From NCBI GenBank assembly GCA_016935035.1, contig JAFGRR010000291.1, forward strand, positions 1-6,245: a DNA stretch of 6,245 nt. The letters are read 5' to 3'. The notes below the pieces were generated by a model, which saw only the letters and a list, made by a program, of their open reading frames with translations, ran no database searches and was not told the origin of the DNA. The stretch is from Phycisphaerae bacterium. Its GTDB lineage: Bacteria; Planctomycetota; Phycisphaerae; UBA1845; Fen-1342. Positions 1 through 6,133 of the stretch are shown in pieces. The translations under genes and the position numbers were made by a program. Within the stretch, counting starts at the first letter, position 1, and every line of letters begins with the position of its first letter.

Positions 1-65
1 ATCGGTTTATGATAGTGGGAGCCTGACCGCCGACAACCCGGAATCCGACGAATCCACCCGCCAAC

Positions 66-95
66 TTGCTCGAACCCGCCCGGGGTCGGTATTAT
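66..95 (+). promoter_or_regulatory. Weak promoter-like pair upstream of the secreted hydrolase gene
   Basis: TTGCTC at 66-71 and TATTAT at 90-95 are separated by 18 bases, in the correct order and spacing for a sigma-70 type promoter. The -10 matches the consensus at five of six positions, the -35 at only three. Transcription would begin near 102 and give a leader of about 85 bases before the GTG at 188. The rest of 1-187 shows no convincing gene. Such pairs occur by chance, and promoter rules in the presumed phylum are poorly fixed, so this is only a candidate. Confidence 0.2.
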
Positions 96-187
96 CTGGT
101 CGTCGCTGGGATGCCAGCGGTCTCCATGTGCCCGCGTGATCTCGTTAACTCAGGCTCCGACAAGAACTTACATCCAGAGAACCTGCC

Positions 188-1249
188 GTGCGATACTTGG
201 TCTCCCTCACACTGACGCTGATCGCCGCCGCCCCCATCGCTAACGCGTGGGACGCCAACTGCCACCGCATGATCACGTACCTAGCCTTGGAACGACTCCC
301 GAACGACGCTCCCACTTGGTTGTGCAGCCCGGCCGTGCATCACCGTATCGCGTTCCAGTCGAACCAGCCCGACCGCTGGCGTTCGTGGCCCGCTCTGCCG
401 CTGACGCACATCAACGACCCCGACCATTACCTCGACGTGGAGCAACTCGACCAGTTCGGCCTGTCGCTGGAGACGATGCCCAAGCTTCGGCGCGAGTATC
501 TGAAGGCCCTCGTGATCGCCAAGCATGAGCATCCCGAGAAGGTCGATCCGTACGACGCCGAGATTGATCCCGCTCGCCGAAATGAATGGCCCGGCTTTCT
601 GGTTCACTCGATGTCCGAGCAATACGCCCTGCTTCAGGCGGCGTTCAACCAGGTGCGCATTCTCGAGGCGATCAACGACCCGGCCCGGCGGCAGCAGCTT
701 GCCCAGGCCCAGCAGATCGCGGTCTATCACATGGGCATGCTCTCGCACTTCGTTGGCGACGCCTCACAGCCGCTGCACACGACCATCCACTACAACGGCT
801 GGGTCGGCGATAATCCCGAGGGCTACACGACCGACAAAACCTTCCACGGCTACATAGATCACGGCGTGATCGAGCACCACGACATTCGCTACGAATTGCT
901 TCGGCACCTCAGAAGCGCCGGTCACAAGATCAACGCCGAGGACCCGTGGGATAATCTCATCACCCATGTGCGGCGTGGTAACGAGCAGGTCGAACCGCTG
1001 TATCGCCTGAAGCGCGACGGCCTGCTGGACCAGGAAGACGGCAGGAAGCTCATCTGCTCGCGCCTGGTCGACGCGGCGGACATGCTCACGTCGCTCTACT
1101 GGGCTGCATACGAGAGCAGCGCCCCGACCGAGGAACAGATCGAATCCTGGAAACGCTACAACAACTTCAAGCCCGACCGTCTACCCGCGGGCGGCAAAAA
1201 CGTGCCGACAATCCGCGAGTCGGCCGAACCGTCAGCGGTCAAACCATGA
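188..1249 (+). CDS. Exported zinc-dependent hydrolase, S1/P1 nuclease / phospholipase C superfamily
   Basis: Predicted exported phosphodiesterase, 353 residues, acting on nucleic acid or phospholipid outside the cytoplasm. Residues 1-20 form a signal peptide (Arg2, hydrophobic core 4-15, cleavage after Ala-Asn-Ala), so the mature chain begins with Trp21. In this superfamily the N-terminal Trp itself binds zinc. The remaining ligands appear in family order: His26 (WDANCH), Asp62 (QPDRW), His80 (DHYLD), His187, Asp191 and His197 (HFVGDASQPLH), His220 and Asp224 (HGYID). The final H-x3-D resembles S1/P1 nucleases; Bacillus phospholipase C uses H-x3-E. The 107-residue spacing from His80 to His187 is about 50 longer than in fungal P1. 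The C-terminal tail from about 312 is polar. The start is GTG at 188; an in-frame stop at 146-148 prevents extension, and AGAGA at 176-180 is a weak ribosome binding site. Nuclease versus lipase activity cannot be decided from sequence. Confidence 0.9.
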   Translation: MRYLVSLTLTLIAAAPIANAWDANCHRMITYLALERLPNDAPTWLCSPAVHHRIAFQSNQPDRWRSWPALPLTHINDPDHYLDVEQLDQFGLSLETMPKLRREYLKALVIAKHEHPEKVDPYDAEIDPARRNEWPGFLVHSMSEQYALLQAAFNQVRILEAINDPARRQQLAQAQQIAVYHMGMLSHFVGDASQPLHTTIHYNGWVGDNPEGYTTDKTFHGYIDHGVIEHHDIRYELLRHLRSAGHKINAEDPWDNLITHVRRGNEQVEPLYRLKRDGLLDQEDGRKLICSRLVDAADMLTSLYWAAYESSAPTEEQIESWKRYNNFKPDRLPAGGKNVPTIRESAEPSAVKP

Positions 1250-1314
1250 TCGGCGTCCGCGCGGCACGCGACGTTGGTGACCTCATGCTGGACGCCCAAT
1301 CCTCCTGCGTGTAA

Positions 1315-3627
1315 ATGAAGAGGATGACCGCTACACACGCGACAACACGGCTGCTCGCCGATCTGAATGAACCGCAACGACAGGCCGTCGCGCACCGCGA
1401 CGGGCCGCTGCTGGTGCTGGCTGGGCCGGGGAGCGGCAAGACTCGCGTCATCACGCGACGGGCGGCGAACCTCGTGCAAACGGGCGTGGCACCCCGCCAC
1501 ATTCTCGCAATCACGTTCACCAACAAGGCGGCCGACGAGATGCGGCAACGCATCGCCGCCCTGGGAATCGACCGCGGCATGTGGGTCTATACATTCCATG
1601 CGCTGGGCGTGCGGCTGCTGCGCGAGTTCGGCCCGCTGGCACACATCGAGCCGGGCTTCAGCATCTACGACGAGGCCGATCAGAAACGCCTTGTCAAAGA
1701 AGCTATGGCGCTGTGCCAGTTCAATGATCAATTGCTCAAGCCCGAGCGGGCGCTGTCGCAGATCAGCGCCGCCAAGAACCGCCTCGAAACGCCGGAGAAA
1801 TACGCCGAGCGAAGTGATTTCTTCGACCAGCGCATGATCGCGCGCATCTACGAGGCCTATGAGCAGTTGCTGCGGCAGCGCAACGCGGTCGATTTTGACG
1901 ATCTGCTGATGCGTGTCGCGGTCGTGCTGCGCGACCATGCGGAGATCGTCGAGCGGCTTAACATCCGCTTTCAATACCTGCTGATCGACGAGTATCAGGA
2001 CACCAACCACGCGCAGTACCTGATCGCCAAGCAACTGTCGAAGCACCATCACAACATCTGCGCGACGGGCGATCCGGACCAGAGCATCTACGGCTGGCGC
2101 GGCGCGGACATCAGCAACATCCTCGAATTCGAGCGTGACTATCCCGAAGCCACGATCGTCCGGCTCGAGGAGAACTACCGCTCGACCAAGCACATTCTGC
2201 GGGCCGCATCACAGCTCATCCGCAACAACCGCAAGCGCAAACACAAGGACCTGTGGACGCACAACGCCGAGGGCGAGCCGGTCACCGTCTGTGAGTTCGA
2301 CGAGGGCCGCGACGAGGCCGAGCACATCGCCGAGACCATCGCCCAGGCGCACGAATCAGGCGAGCCATATGGCAACTTCGCGATCATGTATCGCGTGAAC
2401 GCCATCTCACGCGGGCTTGAAGAGGCGTTGCGGTTTCGCGGGATGCCCTATCGCATCGCGCGCGGCGTCGAGTTCTACAATCGCCGCGAGATTCGCGACA
2501 CGCTGGCGTATCTGCGTGTTCTGGCGAACCCCGCCGACGACATCGCCCTCCTGCGGATCATCAACACGCCGGCACGCGGCATCGGCAACACGACCATCGG
2601 CCGCATGCGGGAATACGCCGAGGAACACCACCTCAGCCTACTGGAGGTCGTGCGGCGTGTCGAGACAATCCCGTCGATCAAGACGGCGGCACGCAAGGTG
2701 CGGGCGTTCGCCGACCTGATGGCGGAGCTCAAGGTGGAATCCGAAGGGGCCGTGGCTGACGCCGTCGGCGCGGTGCTGAAACGCTCTGGGCTGGAGGCGG
2801 CGCTCAAGAAAGAGCGTGAGGAAGGCGGCGAGGACCGCATCGCGAACGTCGAGGAGCTGGTGTCGGCCGCTGCGCGCTACGACGAGGAGATCGAAGACCC
2901 CACGCTCGAGGACTTCCTGCAACGCGTCAGCCTGACCAGCGACCAGGACGCCATCGACGAGAACGCGGATGCGGTCCTGCTGCTGACGCTGCATGCGGCC
3001 AAGGGGCTCGAATTCCCGACCGTTTTCATTGTCGGTCTCGAACAGGGCATGCTGCCGCACGATCGGGCATTGCAGGGCGACGGCGACATCGAGGAAGAGC
3101 GGCGACTGGCGTTCGTCGGCATCACGCGTGCCGAGCGCCGACTGTACGTCAGCCACGCGGCACAGCGGTTTCTGCGCGGCGTGATGGTGCCGCGTTGTGC
3201 GTCGCAGTTCCTCGACGAATTGCCAGATGATGCCGTCACGTTCGAGCACCACGGCGGCTCTTCCAGTCATACGACGACGGGGGGGAGCTTTGTGCCCATG
3301 GACGACCAACTGCCGCCGGACGAACAGCCGCGCGGCGGTCACAAGCGACGCGAGTGGCCGCGGAAACAGTCGCGCACACGGCCGGTCGACGAGGATGAGC
3401 ATTACATCGACGTCGCCGCCCAGGAGGTCGCCCGCGCGAAGAAATCGCCCTACGCCGACTGGACGCCCGGGACGTTCGTCGAGCACAAGATGTACGGCGT
3501 GGGCCAAGTAGTGTGGATTCGCCCCGGCCCGGGCCAAACCCGTGCCGCCATCCGCTTTGCCCGGCACGGCGAGAAAACGTTCATCCTGGAGCTAACGCCG
3601 ATCCAGAAGCTCGAACGCGGCAAGTAA
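1315..3627 (+). CDS. pcrA: UvrD/PcrA-type ATP-dependent 3'-5' DNA helicase
   Basis: Superfamily 1A helicase, 770 residues, expected to unwind DNA in nucleotide excision and mismatch repair and to clear stalled polymerase and RecA filaments. Visible motifs in order: Q motif LNEPQRQAV (17-25), Walker A AGPGSGKT (36-43), motif Ia ITFTNKAADEM, motif Ib TFHALG (93-98), Walker B LLIDEYQD with Asp225-Glu226, motif III GDPDQSIYGWRG (252-263), motif IV EENYRST with Arg289, motif V TLHAAKGLEF (558-567), motif VI GITRAERR with Arg605. A polar, low-complexity linker follows at about 643-715. A C-terminal Tudor-like domain ends the protein (HKMYGVGQVV, 724-733), the type that binds RNA polymerase in PcrA. 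This domain favours PcrA/UvrD over Rep or RecB. The ATG at 1315 directly follows an in-frame TAA (1312-1314), so the frame cannot extend; ATG at 1324 is an alternative. Neither has a well-spaced ribosome binding site. The gene looks intact and stands alone. Confidence 0.96.
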   Translation: MKRMTATHATTRLLADLNEPQRQAVAHRDGPLLVLAGPGSGKTRVITRRAANLVQTGVAPRHILAITFTNKAADEMRQRIAALGIDRGMWVYTFHALGVRLLREFGPLAHIEPGFSIYDEADQKRLVKEAMALCQFNDQLLKPERALSQISAAKNRLETPEKYAERSDFFDQRMIARIYEAYEQLLRQRNAVDFDDLLMRVAVVLRDHAEIVERLNIRFQYLLIDEYQDTNHAQYLIAKQLSKHHHNICATGDPDQSIYGWRGADISNILEFERDYPEATIVRLEENYRSTKHILRAASQLIRNNRKRKHKDLWTHNAEGEPVTVCEFDEGRDEAEHIAETIAQAHESGEPYGNFAIMYRVNAISRGLEEALRFRGMPYRIARGVEFYNRREIRDTLAYLRVLANPADDIALLRIINTPARGIGNTTIGRMREYAEEHHLSLLEVVRRVETIPSIKTAARKVRAFADLMAELKVESEGAVADAVGAVLKRSGLEAALKKEREEGGEDRIANVEELVSAAARYDEEIEDPTLEDFLQRVSLTSDQDAIDENADAVLLLTLHAAKGLEFPTVFIVGLEQGMLPHDRALQGDGDIEEERRLAFVGITRAERRLYVSHAAQRFLRGVMVPRCASQFLDELPDDAVTFEHHGGSSSHTTTGGSFVPMDDQLPPDEQPRGGHKRREWPRKQSRTRPVDEDEHYIDVAAQEVARAKKSPYADWTPGTFVEHKMYGVGQVVWIRPGPGQTRAAIRFARHGEKTFILELTPIQKLERGK

Positions 3628-3636
3628 CCGCGCTAG

Positions 3637-3661
3637 TAGCGTCGGCCCCCCGCGGCCGACG
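3637..3661 (+). repeat. Palindromic repeat hairpin just after the helicase gene
   Basis: Ten bases after the helicase stop, CGTCGGCC (3640-3647) pairs perfectly with GGCCGACG (3654-3661) around the six-base loop CCCCGC, preceded by TAG. The 25-base unit has the same geometry as the units at 5952-5976 and 6071-6095 and matches them at 19 of 25 positions. Four of the six differences are two compensatory base-pair changes in the stem; the other two are in the loop. The hairpin may help end helicase transcription, but no T-run follows it (the next bases are TATGACGCC), so a classic intrinsic terminator is unlikely. Confidence 0.7.
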
Positions 3662-3707
3662 TATGACGCCAAAAACCACACCGCGAAGCGCCGAACGCCC
3701 CTCCCTT

Positions 3708-3735
3708 GACGCCCGGCGACACGCTTGCCGGCGTC
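3708..3735 (+). other. Bulged hairpin in the helicase-xylA gap
   Basis: GACGCC (3708-3713) pairs with GGCGTC (3730-3735), and GGC (3715-3717) with GCC (3727-3729), leaving C3714 bulged and a nine-base loop. It lies about 106 bases before the xylA start, so it could be the end of the helicase transcript, part of the xylA leader, or chance pairing in GC-rich DNA. No T-run follows. The remainder of 3628-3841 shows no gene I can support; a weak TATCAT at 3760-3765 lacks a -35 partner at normal spacing. Confidence 0.3.
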
Positions 3736-3829
3736 CCATGAACCGGTCAACCCACTGGATATCATGCCGCCAACATGACAAACTACGCCGAAGCGCAACG
3801 GCGCCCACATACGTTCCCAGCGGCGCGAC

Positions 3830-3834
3830 AGGAG
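3830..3834 (+). promoter_or_regulatory. Ribosome binding site of xylA
   Basis: AGGAG lies seven bases before the ATG at 3842, a near-ideal Shine-Dalgarno sequence and spacing. It fixes the xylA start. It is the only clear ribosome binding site in the window, which hints that xylA is translated more strongly than its neighbours. Confidence 0.8.
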
Positions 3835-3841
3835 ATCGGTC

Positions 3842-5152
3842 ATGAAAGAGTACTTCCCCGGCATTACGAAGATTGCGTATGAGGGTCCCGACTCGCGCAA
3901 TCCCCTGGCATTCAAGCACTACAACGCCGACGAAGAGGTCGCCGGCAAGACAATGGCCGAGCATCTGCGCTTCGCGGTCTGCTATTGGCACACGTTCAAG
4001 GGGCTCGGTGGCGATCCGTTCGGGCCGGGGACGATCCTGCGTGAATACAACAACGCCGGCAGCGAGATGGAGATCGCCGAGCAGACGCTGCTGGCGGCGT
4101 TTGAGTTCTTCAGCAAGCTGGGTGTTGGTTTCTGGTGCTTCCACGATCGCGACATCGCACCGGAGGCCGACACGCTGGCCGAGACGAACAAGCGCCTCGA
4201 CCACATCGTCAAGCTGGCCAAGGACTTTCAGGATTCGCATGGCATGAAGTTGCTGTGGGGCACAACCAACGCGTTCTCGCATCGGCGCTTCATGGCCGGG
4301 GCCGCGACGAACCCGTCACCGGCGGTCTTCGCTTACGCCGCCAGCCAGGTCAAAAAGGCCATGGAAATCACGCACGAACTCGGCGGCGGCGGGTACGTTT
4401 TCTGGGGCGGGCGCGAGGGCTATGACACCCTGCTCAACACCGACCTGAAGCGTGAACTTGACCACCTCGGCCGCTTCATGAACATGGCGGTCGAGTACAA
4501 GAAGGAGATCGGCTTCGGCGGGCAGCTCTACATCGAGCCGAAGCCCAGGGAGCCGACCAAGCACCAGTACGATTTCGACGCCGGCAATTGCCACGCATTC
4601 TTGCAGAAGCACGGCCTGGCCGGCGATTTCAAGCTCAACATCGAGGCCAATCACGCGACGCTGGCCGGGCACACGTTTCTGCACGAGCTCGAATACTGCA
4701 TCGCCAACGGCATTCTAGGCTCGGTCGATGCCAATCGCGGCGACCTGCTGCTCGGCTGGGATACGGACCAGTTCCCGACGGACATTCGCGAGACGACGCT
4801 CGCGATGCACGCGATCCTGCGCGGCGGCGGATTCACCACCGGTGGTCTGAACTTCGACGCGAAAGTCCGGCGGCAATCAATTGACCCGGTGGATCTCTTC
4901 CACGCGCACATCGGCGCCATGGACGCTTTCGCACGCGGGCTGAAGAACGCCGCCCGCATGATCGAGGACGGGTTCTTTGAGGCGCACGTGGCGGAGCGCT
5001 ACGCCGGGTGGGATAAGGGTATCGGAGCCGAGGTCGAGGCCGGCAAGGCGGGCTTCAAGGAGCTGGAGACCTACACGCTGAAACACGGCGAGCCTGAGCT
5101 GCACAGCGGGCGACAGGAGATGCTCGAAAACGTCCTGAATCAGTATGTCTAG
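3842..5152 (+). CDS. xylA: Xylose isomerase, class II
   Basis: Cytoplasmic enzyme that interconverts D-xylose and D-xylulose (and, less well, glucose and fructose) using two divalent metals; first step of the isomerase route of xylose use. The 436 residues align end to end with the roughly 440-residue class II family, including the N-terminal extension (NPLAFKHYN, HLRFAVCYWHTF). Catalytic His101 and Asp104 lie in FHDRD. The metal-site residues are Glu232 and Lys234 (IEPKP), Glu268 and His271 (IEANHA), Asp296 (VDANRGD), Asp307 and Asp309 (GWDTDQFP) and Asp339 (NFDAK). These numbers coincide with the E. coli enzyme, so the core has no net insertion or deletion. Family signatures WGGREGY, KHQYD and KVRRQS are present. 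The start is set by AGGAG at 3830-3834. No xylulokinase, xylose transporter or XylR-type regulator is adjacent, so the gene appears monocistronic in this window. Confidence 0.98.
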   Translation: MKEYFPGITKIAYEGPDSRNPLAFKHYNADEEVAGKTMAEHLRFAVCYWHTFKGLGGDPFGPGTILREYNNAGSEMEIAEQTLLAAFEFFSKLGVGFWCFHDRDIAPEADTLAETNKRLDHIVKLAKDFQDSHGMKLLWGTTNAFSHRRFMAGAATNPSPAVFAYAASQVKKAMEITHELGGGGYVFWGGREGYDTLLNTDLKRELDHLGRFMNMAVEYKKEIGFGGQLYIEPKPREPTKHQYDFDAGNCHAFLQKHGLAGDFKLNIEANHATLAGHTFLHELEYCIANGILGSVDANRGDLLLGWDTDQFPTDIRETTLAMHAILRGGGFTTGGLNFDAKVRRQSIDPVDLFHAHIGAMDAFARGLKNAARMIEDGFFEAHVAERYAGWDKGIGAEVEAGKAGFKELETYTLKHGEPELHSGRQEMLENVLNQYV

Positions 5153-5163
5153 CGCACCGAATC

Positions 5164-5306
5164 AGAACCCGAGCGGAAGCGAGTGGGCATATTCGGAATA
5201 GGCGACGAAACGACGAAGATGCGTTCGATGGGTCTTTCAATTCGCCATCCGCTATTCGCCATTCTGGACTAGCGACAATATGCCCCTCGCTTCCGCTTCG
5301 GGCTCT
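5164..5306. repeat. 143-base unit bounded by 29-base inverted repeats
   Basis: The arm at 5164-5192 (starting AGAACCCGAGCGG) and the reverse complement of 5278-5306 (starting AGAGCCCGAAGCGG) align over 29 bases with one substitution and two offsetting single-base insertions. Between them is an 85-base centre, AT-richer than the flanking genes, with a nine-base direct repeat ATTCGCCAT at 5240-5248 and 5254-5262. It begins only 11 bases after the xylA stop. The organisation resembles a small non-autonomous element or a large transcript-end hairpin. I see no obvious target-site duplication and no transposase. Confidence 0.65.
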
Positions 5307-5326
5307 GTTTGCGCGGTCGATCGCCA

Positions 5327-5410
5327 GGTGCCATGGGCAGGTTAACGACCTGCCCGTGCGTGGGTGGCAGCACGGGCAGACTCACCTACGGTGAGCCTGC
5401 CCATGGCATC
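5327..5410. repeat. Complex palindromic element, three-way-junction fold
   Basis: A perfect 13-base inverted repeat, TGCCATGGGCAGG (5329-5341) with CCTGCCCATGGCA (5396-5408), encloses two further perfect hairpins. CTGCCCGTGC (5350-5359) pairs with GCACGGGCAG (5370-5379) around a ten-base loop, and CTCACC (5381-5386) pairs with GGTGAG (5390-5395) around TAC. Together these give a closing stem with two arms and an eight-base unpaired joint (5342-5349). About 58 of 84 bases are in perfect Watson-Crick stems, far more than expected by chance. The function is unknown. It could be a dispersed palindromic repeat, a single-strand transposon end, or a structured RNA. Confidence 0.75.
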
Positions 5411-5427
5411 CGCCACTCGACAGCCGG

Positions 5428-5456
5428 AAAGAAAGACGGCCGACGAGGCGTCGGCC
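5428..5456 (-). terminator. Probable rsfS transcription terminator
   Basis: Read on the minus strand, GGCCGACG and CGTCGGCC pair perfectly over 8 bases around a three-base loop (5438-5456) and are followed at once by GTCTTTCTTT (5437-5428). The hairpin begins 27 bases after the rsfS stop. A GC stem with a T-rich tail in this position is a good fit to a rho-independent terminator. The stem has the same eight-base sequence as the hairpin after the helicase gene (3640-3661), so it may also belong to the window's palindromic repeat family. Confidence 0.55.
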
Positions 5457-5483
5457 ACTACATTTCGGCAGGGGCTGTGTTTG

Positions 5484-5897
5484 TTACTCAGCGGGGGATT
5501 CGGTGGGTTCTTCGGGCAGCCACTCCACCCTTGGGGCATCGCCCCAGAGGCTGGCCAGGTCGTAGAACTCGCGGTGGTCGGCGTCGAAGAGGTGGATGAC
5601 GACGTCCACGTAGTCGGCGAGCACCCACTTGCCCTCGCGCGGGTCGGTGGCGCGGAACGGGCGACGGTCCAGCGCACGGGCGTGGTCCTTGATATGGTCA
5701 GCGACAGCGCTCATTTGGCGGGACGACGTACCGGTGCCGATCACGAAGAAGTCCGCGATGGCGCTCAGCTCGCGCAGGTCGAGAATCTCGATGTCCTCGG
5801 CCTTGTTCTCATGCGCGATGCGGGCGGCGGCGACGGCGAACTCGCGCGCGTCCTCGCCGGATGATGGAGACACTCGTTTGGAGGCTTCGTCCGTCAT
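5484..5897 (-). CDS. rsfS: Ribosomal silencing factor RsfS (Iojap/YbeB family)
   Basis: Small cytoplasmic factor that binds ribosomal protein uL14 on the large subunit and blocks subunit joining, lowering translation in stationary phase or starvation. From the ATG at 5897 it has 137 residues. The family core runs from about 17 to 120: AEDIEILDLRELSAIADFFV (33-52), the hallmark GTGTSSRQM (54-62), then KWVLADYVDVVIHLF (90-104) and the REFYDLASLWGDA end (109-121). These match the E. coli pattern CTGTSSRH, DWIVVDLGDVIVH and RRLYELEKLW. Acidic tails at both ends make it longer than E. coli RsfS (about 105). A TTG at 5906 would add three residues; I prefer ATG because neither start has a clear ribosome binding site. 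The usual partner nadD is not adjacent; the upstream same-strand neighbour is a pyrophosphatase 236 bases away. Confidence 0.95.
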   Translation of the reverse strand: MTDEASKRVSPSSGEDAREFAVAAARIAHENKAEDIEILDLRELSAIADFFVIGTGTSSRQMSAVADHIKDHARALDRRPFRATDPREGKWVLADYVDVVIHLFDADHREFYDLASLWGDAPRVEWLPEEPTESPAE

Positions 5898-5949
5898 GAT
5901 TACCAACGTTGCCGGCGGCGCTCGCGCGGAGCGGCGCCGTGACTAGTCG

Positions 5950-5976
5950 TGTAGCGTCAGGCCTCCGTGCCTGACG
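5950..5976 (+). repeat. Palindromic repeat, copy A
   Basis: TGTAG is followed by the perfect hairpin CGTCAGGC (5955-5962), loop CTCCGT, GCCTGACG (5969-5976), then TTTT. All 27 bases recur identically, in reverse orientation, at 6071-6097. It resembles a terminator pointing right, but no plus-strand gene lies upstream of it, so a dispersed repeat is the better description. Confidence 0.8.
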
Positions 5977-6005
5977 TTTTCCGCGACGACGCTGCGTCAC
6001 AGAAA

Positions 6006-6030
6006 GACGCCAGGCACAGAGGCCGCGCTA
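6006..6030 (-). repeat. Palindromic repeat, degenerate copy B
   Basis: In reverse orientation this matches copies A and C at 20 of 23 aligned bases after a two-base deletion. The changes break the eight-base stem, leaving only GGC/GCC around the loop. It looks like a decayed member of the same family. Its left end can instead pair with upstream bases: GCGTC (5994-5998) with GACGC (6006-6010). Confidence 0.6.
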
Positions 6031-6070
6031 CTTCAAAACCTTCAGACTTCACGCGCCTGGGGCCAAAGGC

Positions 6071-6097
6071 CGTCAGGCACGGAGGCCTGACGCTACA
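6071..6097 (-). repeat. Palindromic repeat, copy C
   Basis: Exact 27-base reverse complement of copy A, with the perfect stem CGTCAGGC (6071-6078) / GCCTGACG (6085-6092) and six-base loop ACGGAG. It lies 36 bases after the pyrophosphatase stop on that gene's strand. The tail in that direction is GGCCTTTGG, not a T-run, so intrinsic termination is doubtful. With copy A it forms a long inverted repeat spaced by 94 bases. Confidence 0.8.
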
Positions 6098-6107
6098 TTG
6101 CCTGTCA

Positions 6108-6122
6108 CCGGCCGGGGGCCGG
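6108..6122 (-). other. Short GC hairpin directly after the pyrophosphatase stop
   Basis: CCGGCC (6108-6113) pairs with GGCCGG (6117-6122) around GGG. It starts 11 bases after the stop codon of the minus-strand pyrophosphatase gene. No T-rich tail follows, so it may only stabilise the transcript end or may be chance pairing in GC-rich DNA. Confidence 0.3.
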
Positions 6123-6133
6123 CGCTGCACTGC

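Larger units (their letters stand above)
5153..5483. other. Gene-free repeat cluster between convergent xylA and rsfS
   Basis: This 331-base stretch holds no credible gene. Three separate foldable elements lie side by side: an inverted-repeat unit (5164-5306), a three-way-junction-like palindrome (5327-5410) and a hairpin with a T-rich tail on the minus strand (5428-5456). It separates the 3' ends of xylA (+) and rsfS (-), where insertion would damage neither gene and where transcription from both sides must stop. Confidence 0.7.
5898..6133. other. Repeat-bearing gap between the pyrophosphatase gene and rsfS
   Basis: No gene is visible in these 236 bases. They hold three copies of one palindromic repeat (5950-5976, 6006-6030, 6071-6097) and a small hairpin next to the pyrophosphatase stop (6108-6122). 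The minus-strand promoter of rsfS, if it has its own, should lie in roughly 5898-5950, but I could not identify a convincing -10/-35 pair there. GACTAGTC at 5941-5948 is a perfect eight-base palindrome of unknown meaning. Confidence 0.6.

Noticed and set aside
2..139. Open plus-strand frame from the window edge, possible 3' end of an upstream gene
   Set aside because: 45 codons without a stop are common in GC-rich DNA. Third-position GC is only about 60%, lower than in the real genes here, and the residues match no family I recognise.
1156..2193. Long open frame on the minus strand opposite the helicase (345 codons)
   Set aside because: It lies entirely opposite a gene with complete helicase motifs. 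High GC at third codon positions suppresses stops on the opposite strand, and the translation shows no family motif.
2638..3567. 309-codon minus-strand frame opposite the helicase C-terminal half
   Set aside because: Same cause: the antisense shadow of a GC-rich gene, Arg/Leu/His-rich with no recognisable domain.
3513..3845. 110-codon plus-strand frame ending in an ATGA overlap with the xylA start
   Set aside because: The overlap looks like translational coupling, but the frame starts inside the helicase gene, runs through the hairpin repeat, and is Arg/Pro/Ser-rich as expected of an off-frame reading.
3581..4282. 233-codon minus-strand frame across the helicase-xylA junction
   Set aside because: It overlaps the start of xylA and the end of the helicase gene in antisense and has no recognisable motif.
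5309..5599. 96-codon plus-strand frame over the palindromic element
   Set aside because: It is mostly translated repeat, Arg/Gly-rich, and runs into the rsfS antisense region.
5364..5864. 166-codon plus-strand frame opposite rsfS
   Set aside because: Antisense shadow of the well-conserved rsfS gene; it begins inside the palindromic element.
5950..6097. CRISPR-like array
   Set aside because: The repeats are palindromic, in mixed orientation, with one degenerate copy, uneven spacing and no cas genes.
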